DNA from: Streptomyces mutomycini
GTDB taxonomy: Bacteria > Actinomycetota > Actinomycetes > Streptomycetales > Streptomycetaceae
Assembly (NCBI RefSeq): GCF_001700505.1
Contig: NZ_MAPV01000093.1
Span: 1 to 64,000 of the forward strand
DNA length: 64,000 nucleotides
Reading direction: 5' to 3'
Each line of letters starts with the position of its first letter. Position 1 is the stretch's first letter. A program made the translations under genes and the position numbers. Under the pieces are notes generated by a model. The model did no database searches. It was given only the letters and a program-made list of their open reading frames with translations, and was not told where the DNA came from. This document shows, piece by piece, positions 36,127 to 45,408 of this stretch.

Positions 36127-39042
36127 ATGCATGCGAATTCGCCGGTCACCATCGGGCGTGACGAGGAGATCGGCCTGCTGAGCAGCGCCCTGGACGCCGC
36201 ACGACGGCGTTCGGGGCGCGCTCTGTTCCTCGCCGGTGAAGCGGGTATCGGCAAGTCCAGGCTGGTCGGCGAATGCGCCTTCCGTGCCTACGGGTTCGGC
36301 ATGCCGGTGCTGCGCGGACGGGCGGGCTCGACCGGCCTGGTCGTACCGTTCCGCCCCCTGATGGAGGCGCTCTCGTCCCACTTCCGGGCGGCCGGCACAC
36401 CGACCGACCCGGAACTGGTGCCGTATCACCCGGCGTTGGCCAGGCTGGTGCCGGAATGGCGGAGCGGCGCCCCTTCGGGATACACGGAGACCGTGGTCGA
36501 GCTGGCCGAGGCCCTGCTGCGGCTGCTTTCGGTCCTGGGCCGGGACACCGGCTGCGTGATGCTGCTCGAGGACCTGCACGACTGCGACACGGAGACCGTC
36601 GCGGTCGTCGAGTACGTCATCGACAACCTGGCGGACCTCCCGGTCCTGCTGCTGGGCACCCTGCGCCCCGAGCCGGGCACGGCGCTGGACCTCGTACGCT
36701 CCGCCGAGCAGCGTCACACGGCGACGGTGGTGGAGCTGCGGGGGCTCGGTGACGACCAGGTGCGGGCCCTGACCGGTGCCTGCCTGGAGACCCCGCCCGA
36801 GCTGATACCCACGGCTGTCCAGCAGCGGCTGGTCGAACGCGCGGCGGGCAACCCGTATCTGGTCGAGGTGCTGCTGGACGATCTGCTGGAGACGGGCGGG
36901 CTGCGGCGCACCGAGGGCGGCTGGGAGGCGGCGGAGCAGCCGGACCGGGCCCTGCCTTCGCGGATTCTCCGGAGCTGGTCCCTGCGGCTCGACCGGATGG
37001 ACGAGCCGGTGCGGGACCTTCTGCTGACGGCGGCCACCCTGGGCAGCCAGTTCTCCGTGGCGGTGCTGCAGACCGTCACGGGTCTGGAGGACCGGGTCCT
37101 GTTCACCCACCTGAGATCCGCCGTCGAGACCGGGGTGATCGCCCCCCACGGAGCGGCGCCCGACCGCTACGCCTTCCGGCACACGCTCACCGCGGAGGCG
37201 ATCGTCTCCTCCCTCGCGCCGGCGGAGCGGGCCGCACTCGCCCGGCGTGCCGCAGCGGCCGTCGAGCACTCCGGGGAGCCGCTCGACGAGGACCGGCGCC
37301 AGCTCGTGGCCTCCCTGGAGCTCGCGGCGGGCAACCGCGCGGGCGCGGCCCTCCAGTTCGCCGAGGCGGGACGGCGGATGCTCGCCGCGGGCTCGCACGG
37401 CTCGGCCGTGGTGCTGCTGGAACGTTCCCGCTCCCTGGCCGACGAGAGCGACCTGGCCGCCGTCACCGAGTCCCTGGCGGTGGCACGGGCCGAGGGCGGC
37501 GACCTGGACGGCGCACTCGCGCTTGCCGGTTCCCTGCCACCCGTACCCGCTCGGTCCGAGGCGGCCGCGCGGCGCGGGGACGCCCACATCAAGATCGCCT
37601 GGGTGGCGGTCATGGCTGAGCGGGCCGCCGACACAGCACGTCAGATCGCCCTGGCGAACGGCCTGTTCGGCCCGTCACCGTCCCCAGCGCGCCGTGCGTC
37701 GCTCGCGGTCGTCGACGGCCACCTGTCGCTGCTCCCCGGTGGGGAGCGGCGGGAGCCGGAGACGGCCGAGCGGGCCGCCCGCTCGGCCGCGGAGACCGCC
37801 GAGGCGCAGGGGCTCCCGGTCGTGGCCTGCCAGGCCTGGCAGTTACTGGCACTGCTCTCGCGGGAGAGGGGTTTCGACGCCGCCGACGCGTGCCTGGAAC
37901 GGATGCTCGCGCTGTCCACCGAGCACGCCCTGCCGCTGTGGCGGGTGGAGGCGCTGGTGCGCCTGGGGGTGAACGGTTTCATGCGGACCGGTGACGCGGC
38001 CCGTCTGCACTCCGCACGGGGGGCGGCGGCGGCGCTGGGTTCGCTGCTGCTGACCCAGACGGTCGACGGGCTCCTCGCGATGAACGCGGTGATGTGCGCC
38101 CGGTGGGACGAGGCGGAGGAGATCACCGGGCGGTCGGTGGAGGCCAGCGCCAGGACCGGCAACCACGGTGCCCACCGGTACCTGCTGCTGGCCGGGGCGG
38201 CGGCCGCGGCGCACCGTGGCCGTCGCCGGGAGACGGAACGGTCGCTCGCGGCGTTCCGCAGGGCCGGGGGCGACGAGTCCGCGCTGGTGCCCCTGCGGCT
38301 GGGCTTCTGCGGCGCCATCGGCGCCCTCCTGGAGGAGGACCGCGTACGGGCCCTGGCGGACCTGGACGCCGCGCTGGACTGGGAACGTGACCACCCGAGC
38401 TACTACTACCTGAGCGGCCGCTACGGTCTGCGCCCGTTGCTGCGGGTGCTGGAGGGTGAGGCGACGCGCGACGAGTACGAGGTGGCGGCGGGTACGCCCG
38501 GGGCCGCCCTGGCCTGGAACAGGCAGTTCCTTGAACTGGCGGAGGCGGTGCTGCTCGGCCGGGAGGGCGACCATGCGGGGGCCGCCCGGCGGATGACGGC
38601 CTTCCACGCCAGGTCCTCGGCCTTTCCGGTGGCCCGGCACCTCGGTCTGCGGCTGGTCGCCGACGCGGCGTTCGCCGACCGCTGGGGCGAGCCGGTCGTG
38701 TGGCTGCGCACCGCGGAGGAGTTCTTCCACGGCGCAGGGGTGCAGCCCGCGGCGGCGGCGTGCCGGGCCGCTCTGCGGCAGGCCGGGGTGAGCGTCACCC
38801 AGCACCGTGGCGGCCGGGACAGGATCCCCTCGCCGCTGCGGACGAGCGGGGTGACTCCACGCGAGTACGAGGTGTTCGTGCTGCTGGCGGAGCGGCCGGG
38901 CAACCAGCAGATAGCCCAGCGGCTGTCCATCTCGCCCCGCACGGTGGAGAAGCACCTGGCCAGCCTGCTCAGCAAGACGGGCCGGGCGAACCGTACGGCC
39001 CTGTGCGAGTTCGCCGCGGAGTGTGTCGTCGACCAGCCCTGA
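36127..39042 (+). CDS. LAL-type LuxR regulator (AAA ATPase plus LuxR HTH), with a TTA codon
   Basis: A 971-residue pathway-specific regulator of the large LuxR (LAL) family. The N-terminal AAA domain has Walker A GEAGIGKSRL and Walker B VMLLEDLHD; the long middle is helical TPR-like; the C-terminus is a LuxR helix-turn-helix (PREYEVFVLLAERPGNQQIA, then SISPRTVEKHLASLLSKTGR). Codon 573 (37843-37845) is TTA, the rarest codon in Streptomyces, read by the bldA tRNA. It lies between lanM and the class III genes, so it probably switches on the island late in growth. The start appears leaderless. Confidence 0.9.
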   Translation: MHANSPVTIGRDEEIGLLSSALDAARRRSGRALFLAGEAGIGKSRLVGECAFRAYGFGMPVLRGRAGSTGLVVPFRPLMEALSSHFRAAGTPTDPELVPYHPALARLVPEWRSGAPSGYTETVVELAEALLRLLSVLGRDTGCVMLLEDLHDCDTETVAVVEYVIDNLADLPVLLLGTLRPEPGTALDLVRSAEQRHTATVVELRGLGDDQVRALTGACLETPPELIPTAVQQRLVERAAGNPYLVEVLLDDLLETGGLRRTEGGWEAAEQPDRALPSRILRSWSLRLDRMDEPVRDLLLTAATLGSQFSVAVLQTVTGLEDRVLFTHLRSAVETGVIAPHGAAPDRYAFRHTLTAEAIVSSLAPAERAALARRAAAAVEHSGEPLDEDRRQLVASLELAAGNRAGAALQFAEAGRRMLAAGSHGSAVVLLERSRSLADESDLAAVTESLAVARAEGGDLDGALALAGSLPPVPARSEAAARRGDAHIKIAWVAVMAERAADTARQIALANGLFGPSPSPARRASLAVVDGHLSLLPGGERREPETAERAARSAAETAEAQGLPVVACQAWQLLALLSRERGFDAADACLERMLALSTEHALPLWRVEALVRLGVNGFMRTGDAARLHSARGAAAALGSLLLTQTVDGLLAMNAVMCARWDEAEEITGRSVEASARTGNHGAHRYLLLAGAAAAAHRGRRRETERSLAAFRRAGGDESALVPLRLGFCGAIGALLEEDRVRALADLDAALDWERDHPSYYYLSGRYGLRPLLRVLEGEATRDEYEVAAGTPGAALAWNRQFLELAEAVLLGREGDHAGAARRMTAFHARSSAFPVARHLGLRLVADAAFADRWGEPVVWLRTAEEFFHGAGVQPAAAACRAALRQAGVSVTQHRGGRDRIPSPLRTSGVTPREYEVFVLLAERPGNQQIAQRLSISPRTVEKHLASLLSKTGRANRTALCEFAAECVVDQP

Positions 39043-39319
39043 GCACGTGGGACGCCCCTCACTGGCGTACGCCGGGACGCGGGCATGCCTCCCGACGCGG
39101 AGGCGGGCGCCCCGAGACGGGTGACCGGCCGCCCGGGATGCGGGAGCCGGCCCCCAGGGTGGGGGAACACACCGTCGGCATGGGGGACTTCGGCGGCGGA
39201 GGTCGGGCACGCCCCCCGGAATATGCGGGTCGCCCACCGATGTGCCCCGTTCGGCATCCCGGCAGGATTCGGCGGAGTACGGCAGCTTGTCACCCCTCCC
39301 CCGACCAGGAGGCCCGCTG

Positions 39320-41218
39320 ATGACCCGAACCACCACCGGACCCGGCACCGCAGGCGCCGTGTACTTCTCGCTGCTGGGGCCGCTCTCGGCGGTGATCGAC
39401 GGCAGGCCGCTGCCGCTCGGACCGCGCAAGCAGCGGCTGGTACTGGCCACTCTGCTGTCCCGCCCCAACACCCCCGTACCGGTCGATGTGCTGACCGACG
39501 TGGTGTGGCCCGAGGGGCCGCCACGGACCGCGCGCAAGAACCTGCAGGTCTATGTCAGCGCCGCCCGTGCGCTGTTCGGGGCCGTGGACGGCGACGACCG
39601 GGACCGGGTGGTGCACGACTGCGGCGGCTACCGGCTGCGCGTGGCGGAGGGCGAGCTCGACACCCTGCGCTTCCGGACGCTGGCCCGGGCCGGCCGGACG
39701 GCCGGGGAGCGCGGCGACCTGCGTACCGCCGCCCGGCTGCTGCGGGAGGCACTGGACCTGTGGGGCGAGCGTCCGCCGCTGCACGACCTGCGGGACTCCG
39801 CACGGGTGGCCGAGGAGGCCGAGCGGCTGGAGGCCCGCTGCCTCACGGTCTACGAGGACTGGGCGGAGGCCGAGATCGAGACGGGCCGGGCCGGCGTGGC
39901 CCTGGACGGCCTGCGGGACCTCGTGGAGCGCCATCCGTTCCGGGAGCGGCTCCGGGCCGCGTGGATGAACTCCCTTCACCAGACCGGGCGGCAGGCGGAG
40001 GCACTGGCGGTGTACGACGACTACCGGCAGTTGCTGGCCAGGGAGCTGGGTCTGGAACCCAGCCCGGCGATGGCGGCTCTCTACCGGGTGATGCTCGGCG
40101 AGGGCCGGACGAACCGGCCCGTCACTCCGCGCAACGCCGCGTGCGGTGTGTCACTGCCCGCGGGCAGCAGGCACTTCACCGGCCGGGACGATGAACTGGC
40201 GCGGGTGCTCGATGTGTCGGGCGACCCGGAGGGCGCGGTACTGATCGTCTCCGGTCCGGCCGGGGTGGGGAAGTCGGCTCTGGCCGTCCGGGCGGCCCAC
40301 CTGCTCGCGGACCGGTTCCCCGACGGGCGTGTCCACGTCCGGGCCCGGCAGGAGGACGGTACGGCCCGCAGCCGCAACGACATGCTGGACGAACTGGGAC
40401 GGCTGTGCGACGTCGGCGGGCCCGGCCGGCCGGATCCGGCGCAGGCCGAGAACACCTGGCAGGACTGGCTGTCGCGGCACCGGGCCCTGATCGTGCTGGA
40501 CGACGTGGCGGACGAGACGTCGGTGCGCGGGCTGCTGCCCCGGTCCGGACGGTGTTCGGTCGTGCTGACCGCGCGCGGTCAGCTGGCCGGGCTGGAGGCC
40601 GCCCACCGGGAGGCGCTGGCCGTCCCGGAGGACGGCGAGGCACTGGAGCTTCTGGCGACGCTGATCGGCGAGGACCGGCTGCGGACGGATCCGCCGGCGG
40701 CGCTGCGCATCGTACGGGCCTGCGGAGCTCTGCCGTTGGCGGTGGCGGTGAGCGGGATGCGGCTGGCGGTCCTGCGGCACCTTCCGCTGGCGGAGTACGC
40801 GGACCGGCTCGACGACCCGACCGCGGCCCTGGACGAGCTGGTCGCCGGAGACGTGTCCGTACGCTCCCGCCTCGCCGCGGGCTGGCGGGACCTGAGCGCC
40901 CGTGACCGGGGGGTGCTCGCGCGGCTCGCGGGGCTCGGGCGGGACGGCGGTTTCACGCTGGAGCGGGCGATGACGGCACTGGAGCGCGACGAACGGGGCA
41001 CCATACGCGCGGTCGAGGCGCTCATCGACAGCGGTGCGGTGACCTCGCCGACCGGTGAGGTCACCGCACACGCCGCGCTGTACGAAGTGCCGCGGCTGCT
41101 CTGTCTGTACGCCCGCGAGAGCGCGGGCGCCGAGCGGGACACCGGTGCTCCCGGCACGGTCCGGGGGCCGGCCCGCCCCCTCGGCAGCGGTGCCTCCCTG
41201 GTCCTCGGCCGGGGGTGA
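39320..41218 (+). CDS. SARP family regulator with NB-ARC domain
   Basis: A 632-residue activator. Residues ~15-105 are the OmpR-like winged helix of SARPs (YFSLLGPLSAVIDGRPLPLG, ARKNLQVYVSAARALFG), residues ~105-260 the bacterial activator domain (YEDWAEAEIETGRAG, LHQTGRQAEALAVYDDYR), and from ~285 an NB-ARC ATPase with Walker A SGPAGVGKSALA and LIVLDDV. The C-terminal TPR region of AfsR-type proteins is missing, and the last ~30 residues are low-complexity Gly/Pro/Arg; its 3' end overlaps a partial copy of the lanKC 3' end. AGGAGG at 39307-39312 supports the ATG. Probably an activator of the island. Confidence 0.88.
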   Translation: MTRTTTGPGTAGAVYFSLLGPLSAVIDGRPLPLGPRKQRLVLATLLSRPNTPVPVDVLTDVVWPEGPPRTARKNLQVYVSAARALFGAVDGDDRDRVVHDCGGYRLRVAEGELDTLRFRTLARAGRTAGERGDLRTAARLLREALDLWGERPPLHDLRDSARVAEEAERLEARCLTVYEDWAEAEIETGRAGVALDGLRDLVERHPFRERLRAAWMNSLHQTGRQAEALAVYDDYRQLLARELGLEPSPAMAALYRVMLGEGRTNRPVTPRNAACGVSLPAGSRHFTGRDDELARVLDVSGDPEGAVLIVSGPAGVGKSALAVRAAHLLADRFPDGRVHVRARQEDGTARSRNDMLDELGRLCDVGGPGRPDPAQAENTWQDWLSRHRALIVLDDVADETSVRGLLPRSGRCSVVLTARGQLAGLEAAHREALAVPEDGEALELLATLIGEDRLRTDPPAALRIVRACGALPLAVAVSGMRLAVLRHLPLAEYADRLDDPTAALDELVAGDVSVRSRLAAGWRDLSARDRGVLARLAGLGRDGGFTLERAMTALERDERGTIRAVEALIDSGAVTSPTGEVTAHAALYEVPRLLCLYARESAGAERDTGAPGTVRGPARPLGSGASLVLGRG

Positions 41219-41247
41219 GCAGGTGCAGCACGGCCTGGTACTCAGCC

Positions 41248-43845
41248 TCAGCCGAGGGTGAGCAGGTCCAGCAGGCCGGGGAGGGTTTCCCCGGCCGCCT
41301 CCCCGTCGCCGGTGTCCCGGCCCCCGGACAGGAAGTGCAGCGCGAGCAGCAGCCCTGCCGCGCCCGTGCCGAGGTCGGCGGAGAAGCGCCGCAGCGTCGC
41401 GCCCGGGACCAGAAGCCGGTCCTCGTCGGCGACGAGGTGCCAGGTGAGGTTGCGTACGGAGGCCAGGACGGCGGGCCCGGTCCGGGTTCCGGGGTCGAGC
41501 TGGCCGACGGCTGCGGCGAGGCCCGCGCGCCCGGTGAACAGCCCCGGCTCACGGACGAACTCCATGGCGCAGCCCCTGGCAACCCCCGGGATCAGGGCAC
41601 TCAGGGCGGCGTCCTCGTGCCGGGCGACGTATCGCTGGGCCACCAGCGCGACACCGGAACTGCCCTGGCCGAGGTAGAGCAGATGGCGCCGGCCGTCCTT
41701 CACCTGGAGTGTGCCGTCCGGCATGGCGACGATGTGCCCGGCCTCGCGCTCCAGGGCGGTGCGCGCGGCCTCGGCAAGCCACGCCTCGCCGGTCAGTGTG
41801 TGCAGTTCCAGGAACAGCAGGGCGGCGCCGCTCAGCCCGCGCAGCAGCCCGGCCGACTCCGGCGGGCACACACCGTCCACCGGCTCGCCCCGTACCAGCC
41901 GGTCCAGGTCCCGGGCGGTGCGCAGGGCGGTGTCGATCAGCCCGGTGTCGGGCGCGGTACCGCCGGCGCGGGCCATGCGGACAGCGGCCAGCGCGATGCC
42001 CGCGCGTCCGGTGAACAGGTCCGCCGACGCCGTCGGCGGTGCGGCGGACACCGCACGGTCCCACAGCTCCCGCCCCCGGTCCGCGCGGCCCAGCCGCGAG
42101 AGGACCAGGGCCGTGCCCGGCAGCCCGTCGAAGAGCCCGCCGGACCCGGCGGGGTCCCTGCGGAACGCCGCCGACTCGAGCCAGTCGGTCCACTCCCCGG
42201 GGACGGGGGCACCCGTCCGGTGAAGGGCGTACAGGACACCGGCCGCACCGTTCGCGAGGTCGGTCCCGCCGGTGGCGAAGAGGTCAGGGCCGCCCGGGAA
42301 GAGGCGGTCCGGACGCCCGGGTGTGGCTCCGGCGTGGATTCCGGCCAGCAGACCTGTGCGGATCCCGGCCCAGTCCACGTCCGGTCCCTCGAACAGGGCG
42401 GCCACCTCGGCCTCGCGTCGCCGTGAGGCGTCCAGGCCGAGCAGCAGCCCGGGCCGCCGCGGGCCCGCCCCGGCCGGCAGGCCGTACCGCCGGCGGGCCC
42501 AGCTCTCCAGGGTGAGGGCCTTCGCCCTCTCCAGTCCGGCCATCTCCATCACCGGCATCAGCATGTTGAGCCAGGTCGCCCAGAGCGCGTAGGCGTCGGC
42601 GTCGGCCCCCGGGGTGCCGGGGGGCGCCTGGAGACCCTGGGCACCGGCCAGCGGGGTGACGTCGTCGTCGAGCGCGGTGGCGTACTCGAAGTCGACGAGG
42701 GCGACGCGCCCGTCGGGCCGGACGATGATGTTGGAGGGGTGCAGATCACCGAAGCGCAGCCCGCGCGCGTGGATGGCCTCCAGTGCCCGGGAGAGCTCGC
42801 CCACCACCGAGTCGGTCCAGGCGACGTAGGGGGCGAGATCGTCCGCGGGTCCCGCACCCCGTACGAGGGCGAACCGCGCGACGATCTCCTCGAGCAGTGT
42901 GTTTCCCTCGATGTGCTCCTCGATCAGGAAGTGGTGCTCCCAGACGGTCCGTACCCCGTACACCTCGGGGACGCAGTCCAGTCCGGCGAGGGCCGTCAGC
43001 GCCCGGTGCTCGCGGTGCAGGCGGGTGACCGCGTCGTCGCCCACGCCGTCGAGGCCGCAGTGCGGACGTGCCTCCCGCAGCACCACGCGCCGGCCCGTCT
43101 CCCGGTCCACGGCCAGGTAGATCCCCCCGGCGTTGGAGAACTGGAGGGCCTCGGTGACCGTGTAGGGGAAGGTGTCGTCGCGGGCGGCGGCGCGCGCCGC
43201 GAGGTGCGGCCGCAGGGCCTCGGGTACGTCGACCCAGTCGGGCACCCGGAAGACGACACCGCGTTCGTCCGGTACCAGCTGCCCCGAGGGGTCCCGCAGG
43301 GCGAGGACCCGGCGGCCCTCGGCGTCGGCACACCAGCGGGGGACGAAAGCGCCGTAGCGCGTGTACACCGGCGCGTCGCCGATCCGCAGATCGCTGAGGA
43401 CGTAGGGGCCTCGGCGCCCCGCCAGCGCGCGGGACAGTTCGTCGGCCAGCGCCAGGAACACGGTCTCGTCGGGCGGGTAGACCGCGATGAACTTGCCCGC
43501 GCCGCTGCGGTTCATGTGCTTGTCCGCCATCAGCAGCAGCGCCTTCTCGCTGCGCAGGAACTTGAACGGCACGCCGTGGCGGAGGCAGATCCGGGCGGTG
43601 TCCCGCAGGGTGGCCTCGGCCTCGTCGGGGACGGTGGACACATGGATCTTCCAGCCCTGCTCGGCCGGTTCGGTGTGTCCGGGCACCAGCGAGGTCCACA
43701 GACCGACGGCCTCCCGGCGCCAGCCGGCCGGAGGCGGGTCGGTGTCGAGCCGGTACCGGGACTCCTCGTCGGGCAGCCGGGCCGGGGTTTCGAAGTACGT
43801 ACGGTCGGCGAGGCAGTAGAGCTGGGTTTCCTGGATCCCTGGCAC
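41248..43845 (-). CDS. lanKC: Class III lanthipeptide synthetase LanKC
   Basis: An 865-residue three-domain enzyme that phosphorylates Ser/Thr of a precursor, eliminates phosphate and cyclises. Residues ~1-200 form the phospho-Ser/Thr lyase (FLRSEKALLLMADKHMNRS, GKFIAVYPP). Residues ~215-500 form a Ser/Thr kinase domain with GGIYLAVDRE, the catalytic HARGLRFGDLHPSNIIV, and LVDFEYA in place of DFG. The C-terminal half is a LanC-like cyclase (GTDLANGAAGVLYALH, LFDGLPGTALVLSRLG, LFTGRAGIALAAV). Zinc-ligand Cys and His of class I/II/IV cyclases are absent (the position reads GQGSSGVALV), which defines class III. GTG at 43845 follows a GAGAG site. Its substrate is the small gene at 45409-45564. 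Confidence 0.92.
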   Translation of the reverse strand: MPGIQETQLYCLADRTYFETPARLPDEESRYRLDTDPPPAGWRREAVGLWTSLVPGHTEPAEQGWKIHVSTVPDEAEATLRDTARICLRHGVPFKFLRSEKALLLMADKHMNRSGAGKFIAVYPPDETVFLALADELSRALAGRRGPYVLSDLRIGDAPVYTRYGAFVPRWCADAEGRRVLALRDPSGQLVPDERGVVFRVPDWVDVPEALRPHLAARAAARDDTFPYTVTEALQFSNAGGIYLAVDRETGRRVVLREARPHCGLDGVGDDAVTRLHREHRALTALAGLDCVPEVYGVRTVWEHHFLIEEHIEGNTLLEEIVARFALVRGAGPADDLAPYVAWTDSVVGELSRALEAIHARGLRFGDLHPSNIIVRPDGRVALVDFEYATALDDDVTPLAGAQGLQAPPGTPGADADAYALWATWLNMLMPVMEMAGLERAKALTLESWARRRYGLPAGAGPRRPGLLLGLDASRRREAEVAALFEGPDVDWAGIRTGLLAGIHAGATPGRPDRLFPGGPDLFATGGTDLANGAAGVLYALHRTGAPVPGEWTDWLESAAFRRDPAGSGGLFDGLPGTALVLSRLGRADRGRELWDRAVSAAPPTASADLFTGRAGIALAAVRMARAGGTAPDTGLIDTALRTARDLDRLVRGEPVDGVCPPESAGLLRGLSGAALLFLELHTLTGEAWLAEAARTALEREAGHIVAMPDGTLQVKDGRRHLLYLGQGSSGVALVAQRYVARHEDAALSALIPGVARGCAMEFVREPGLFTGRAGLAAAVGQLDPGTRTGPAVLASVRNLTWHLVADEDRLLVPGATLRRFSADLGTGAAGLLLALHFLSGGRDTGDGEAAGETLPGLLDLLTLG

Positions 43846-43933
43846 GCTCGGCTCTCTCTTCTCGAAGCCCGCCACGAGCGCGGACGTTGGGGTGGCGCCC
43901 CCGGTTCGGGGCGGGGGCTCCCCGGTTCGCGGA

Positions 43934-45208
43934 TCAGTCCCCGGGGACGGCGCTCTTCGCGCCGGCAGTTGTGTGGTCAGGGCCGGGGGGCCGCGCCGCG
44001 TCGTGCGGGGACGGCTCGGCCCGCGCCGAGACGGCGAAGGTGACCACGAGGGCGGAGACGGCCAGCACGCAACCGGTGAGGGTGAAGGCCCAGCGGACAC
44101 CGAAGGCGGTCAGCAACGCCCCGCCGGCCAGCGGTCCGAGCGGCTGGACGACGGAGGACAGGAAGCCCGCCGCGCTCTGTACGCGGCCGACCCGTTCCTC
44201 CGGGGTCAGGACCAGGAGCTTCGAGAGGAATCCGATGCTGGCGATGGTCGACAGGCACATGCAGAGCGCGCACATGACCCCGGCCACCAGCGGCCGGCTG
44301 ATCCAGGCCATCACTCCGGCCGCCGCCACACAGGTCCAGCAGGTGACGAGGATCAGGGCCCGGGTGTGCCGGTCGGGGCTGATCCGGGGTGCGAGCAGCG
44401 CACCGGCCAGCGCACCTGCGGAGACGCAGGTGATGACGAAGCCGCCGCCGATGCCGGAACGGCCGCCTTCGGAGAACGCGGTCAGGGCGGTGAAGGTGAG
44501 TGCCCCGAACGCGAAGTTCATGCCCAGGCCGAAGACGAGAAGGACGGTCCGCAGATAGGGGATTCCCCACAGGAACGTCAGGCCCGCCATGAGCTCGCGC
44601 CTGCTGAACACCGCGCCCGCCGTCTTCCTTGCGCGGGAGCGGGTGCGTACGAGGGCCACGCAGACGGTCGACAGGAGCAGGCCCAGTGCCTCGACGGCGA
44701 ACGGCAGGGCCGGGTGGACGCCGAACAGCGCGCCGCCGACGAGCGGTCCGACCAGCCGGGCCGTGTGGGTACGCGCCTGGAGCCGTGCGGTGGCGGTGCC
44801 CATCTGCTCGGCCGGGACGACCGCGCGCATCAGGCCGAAGGCTGCCGGCCCGTAGACGCTGCTGAGCACCGCACCCGCCGCGGCGACGAGCAGGACGAGT
44901 GCCATCGGGGTGTGACCGGACCAGACGGCCGCGGCGAGGGCGGTGACCACGGTCAGGCTGCCGACGTCGCACAGCCTCATCAGCCGGCGGCGTTCGACAC
45001 GGTCCGCCATCACCCCGCCGGGCAGCATCGTGAGCAGCACGGCTCCCACGGACACCGTTCCGACAGCTCCGGCCTGCACCGCGGAACCGGTCTCCTTGAG
45101 TACCAGGAGAGGAAGGGCGAGGGCACTCATCTGTCCGCCCAGGACCGCGAAGAGGCCACTCAGCCAGAGCAGCCGGAAATCCCTGTTGCCGCTCAGCGGC
45201 ATGGTCAT
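43934..45208 (-). CDS. MFS exporter
   Basis: A 424-residue membrane protein of the major facilitator superfamily (DHA3-like) with about twelve hydrophobic segments, for example LFAVLGGQMSALALPLLVL and LLVAAAGAVLSSVYGPAAF. The conserved cytoplasmic loop 2-3 motif reads GVMADRVERRRLM. ATG 45208 has GGGAG 6 nt upstream; an ATG two codons in is also possible. Set between the lanthipeptide precursor and synthetase genes on the same strand, it likely exports the product or gives self-resistance. Confidence 0.88.
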   Translation of the reverse strand: MTMPLSGNRDFRLLWLSGLFAVLGGQMSALALPLLVLKETGSAVQAGAVGTVSVGAVLLTMLPGGVMADRVERRRLMRLCDVGSLTVVTALAAAVWSGHTPMALVLLVAAAGAVLSSVYGPAAFGLMRAVVPAEQMGTATARLQARTHTARLVGPLVGGALFGVHPALPFAVEALGLLLSTVCVALVRTRSRARKTAGAVFSRRELMAGLTFLWGIPYLRTVLLVFGLGMNFAFGALTFTALTAFSEGGRSGIGGGFVITCVSAGALAGALLAPRISPDRHTRALILVTCWTCVAAAGVMAWISRPLVAGVMCALCMCLSTIASIGFLSKLLVLTPEERVGRVQSAAGFLSSVVQPLGPLAGGALLTAFGVRWAFTLTGCVLAVSALVVTFAVSARAEPSPHDAARPPGPDHTTAGAKSAVPGD

Positions 45209-45301
45209 CGTGAACTCCCGGTGATGGTCGGGGCCGTAACGAGGGGTGCGGGGCCGTTCAGGTGGGAGGACGCCTCGCACGGGTCGGGGCCGGAAGCGGC
45301 G

Positions 45302-45392
45302 GTGGGGCGGCTCCGTCAAGACGGAACCGCCCCACATCACCGACCGGCCGGGCGCCACGGCGGGAGGGCCTGTCCCCGGCCTCCGTGGCGCC
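45302..45392 (-). terminator. Two tandem stem-loops just after the class III precursor gene
   Basis: Read on the minus strand, the first hairpin pairs 45383-45392 with 45351-45360 (10 bp perfect, with a further GGAGG/CCTCC pairing inside), starting 16 nt after the stop. The second pairs 45302-45317 with 45320-45335 (15 of 16 positions). Such structures usually stabilise a short precursor message and reduce read-through to the transporter and synthetase genes. Confidence 0.75.
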
Positions 45393-45408
45393 GCCCTGGT
45401 GTCTCCGG

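Noticed and set aside
36003..36164. A Cys-rich reading after the lanM peptide (TLSC, AALC, VACGHAC) in another frame
   Set aside because: It looks lanthipeptide-like, but it has no start codon with a ribosome site, is not joined to the peptide frame without an indel, and runs into the LAL coding start. It is most likely chance; a missed frameshift in the peptide gene can only be excluded by resequencing.
39180..39320. A 46-codon open frame ending TGATG at the SARP start, with two Cys
   Set aside because: No clear ribosome site, Arg/Pro-rich composition typical of GC-biased shadow frames, and no leader motif. A regulatory upstream frame is possible but not supported.
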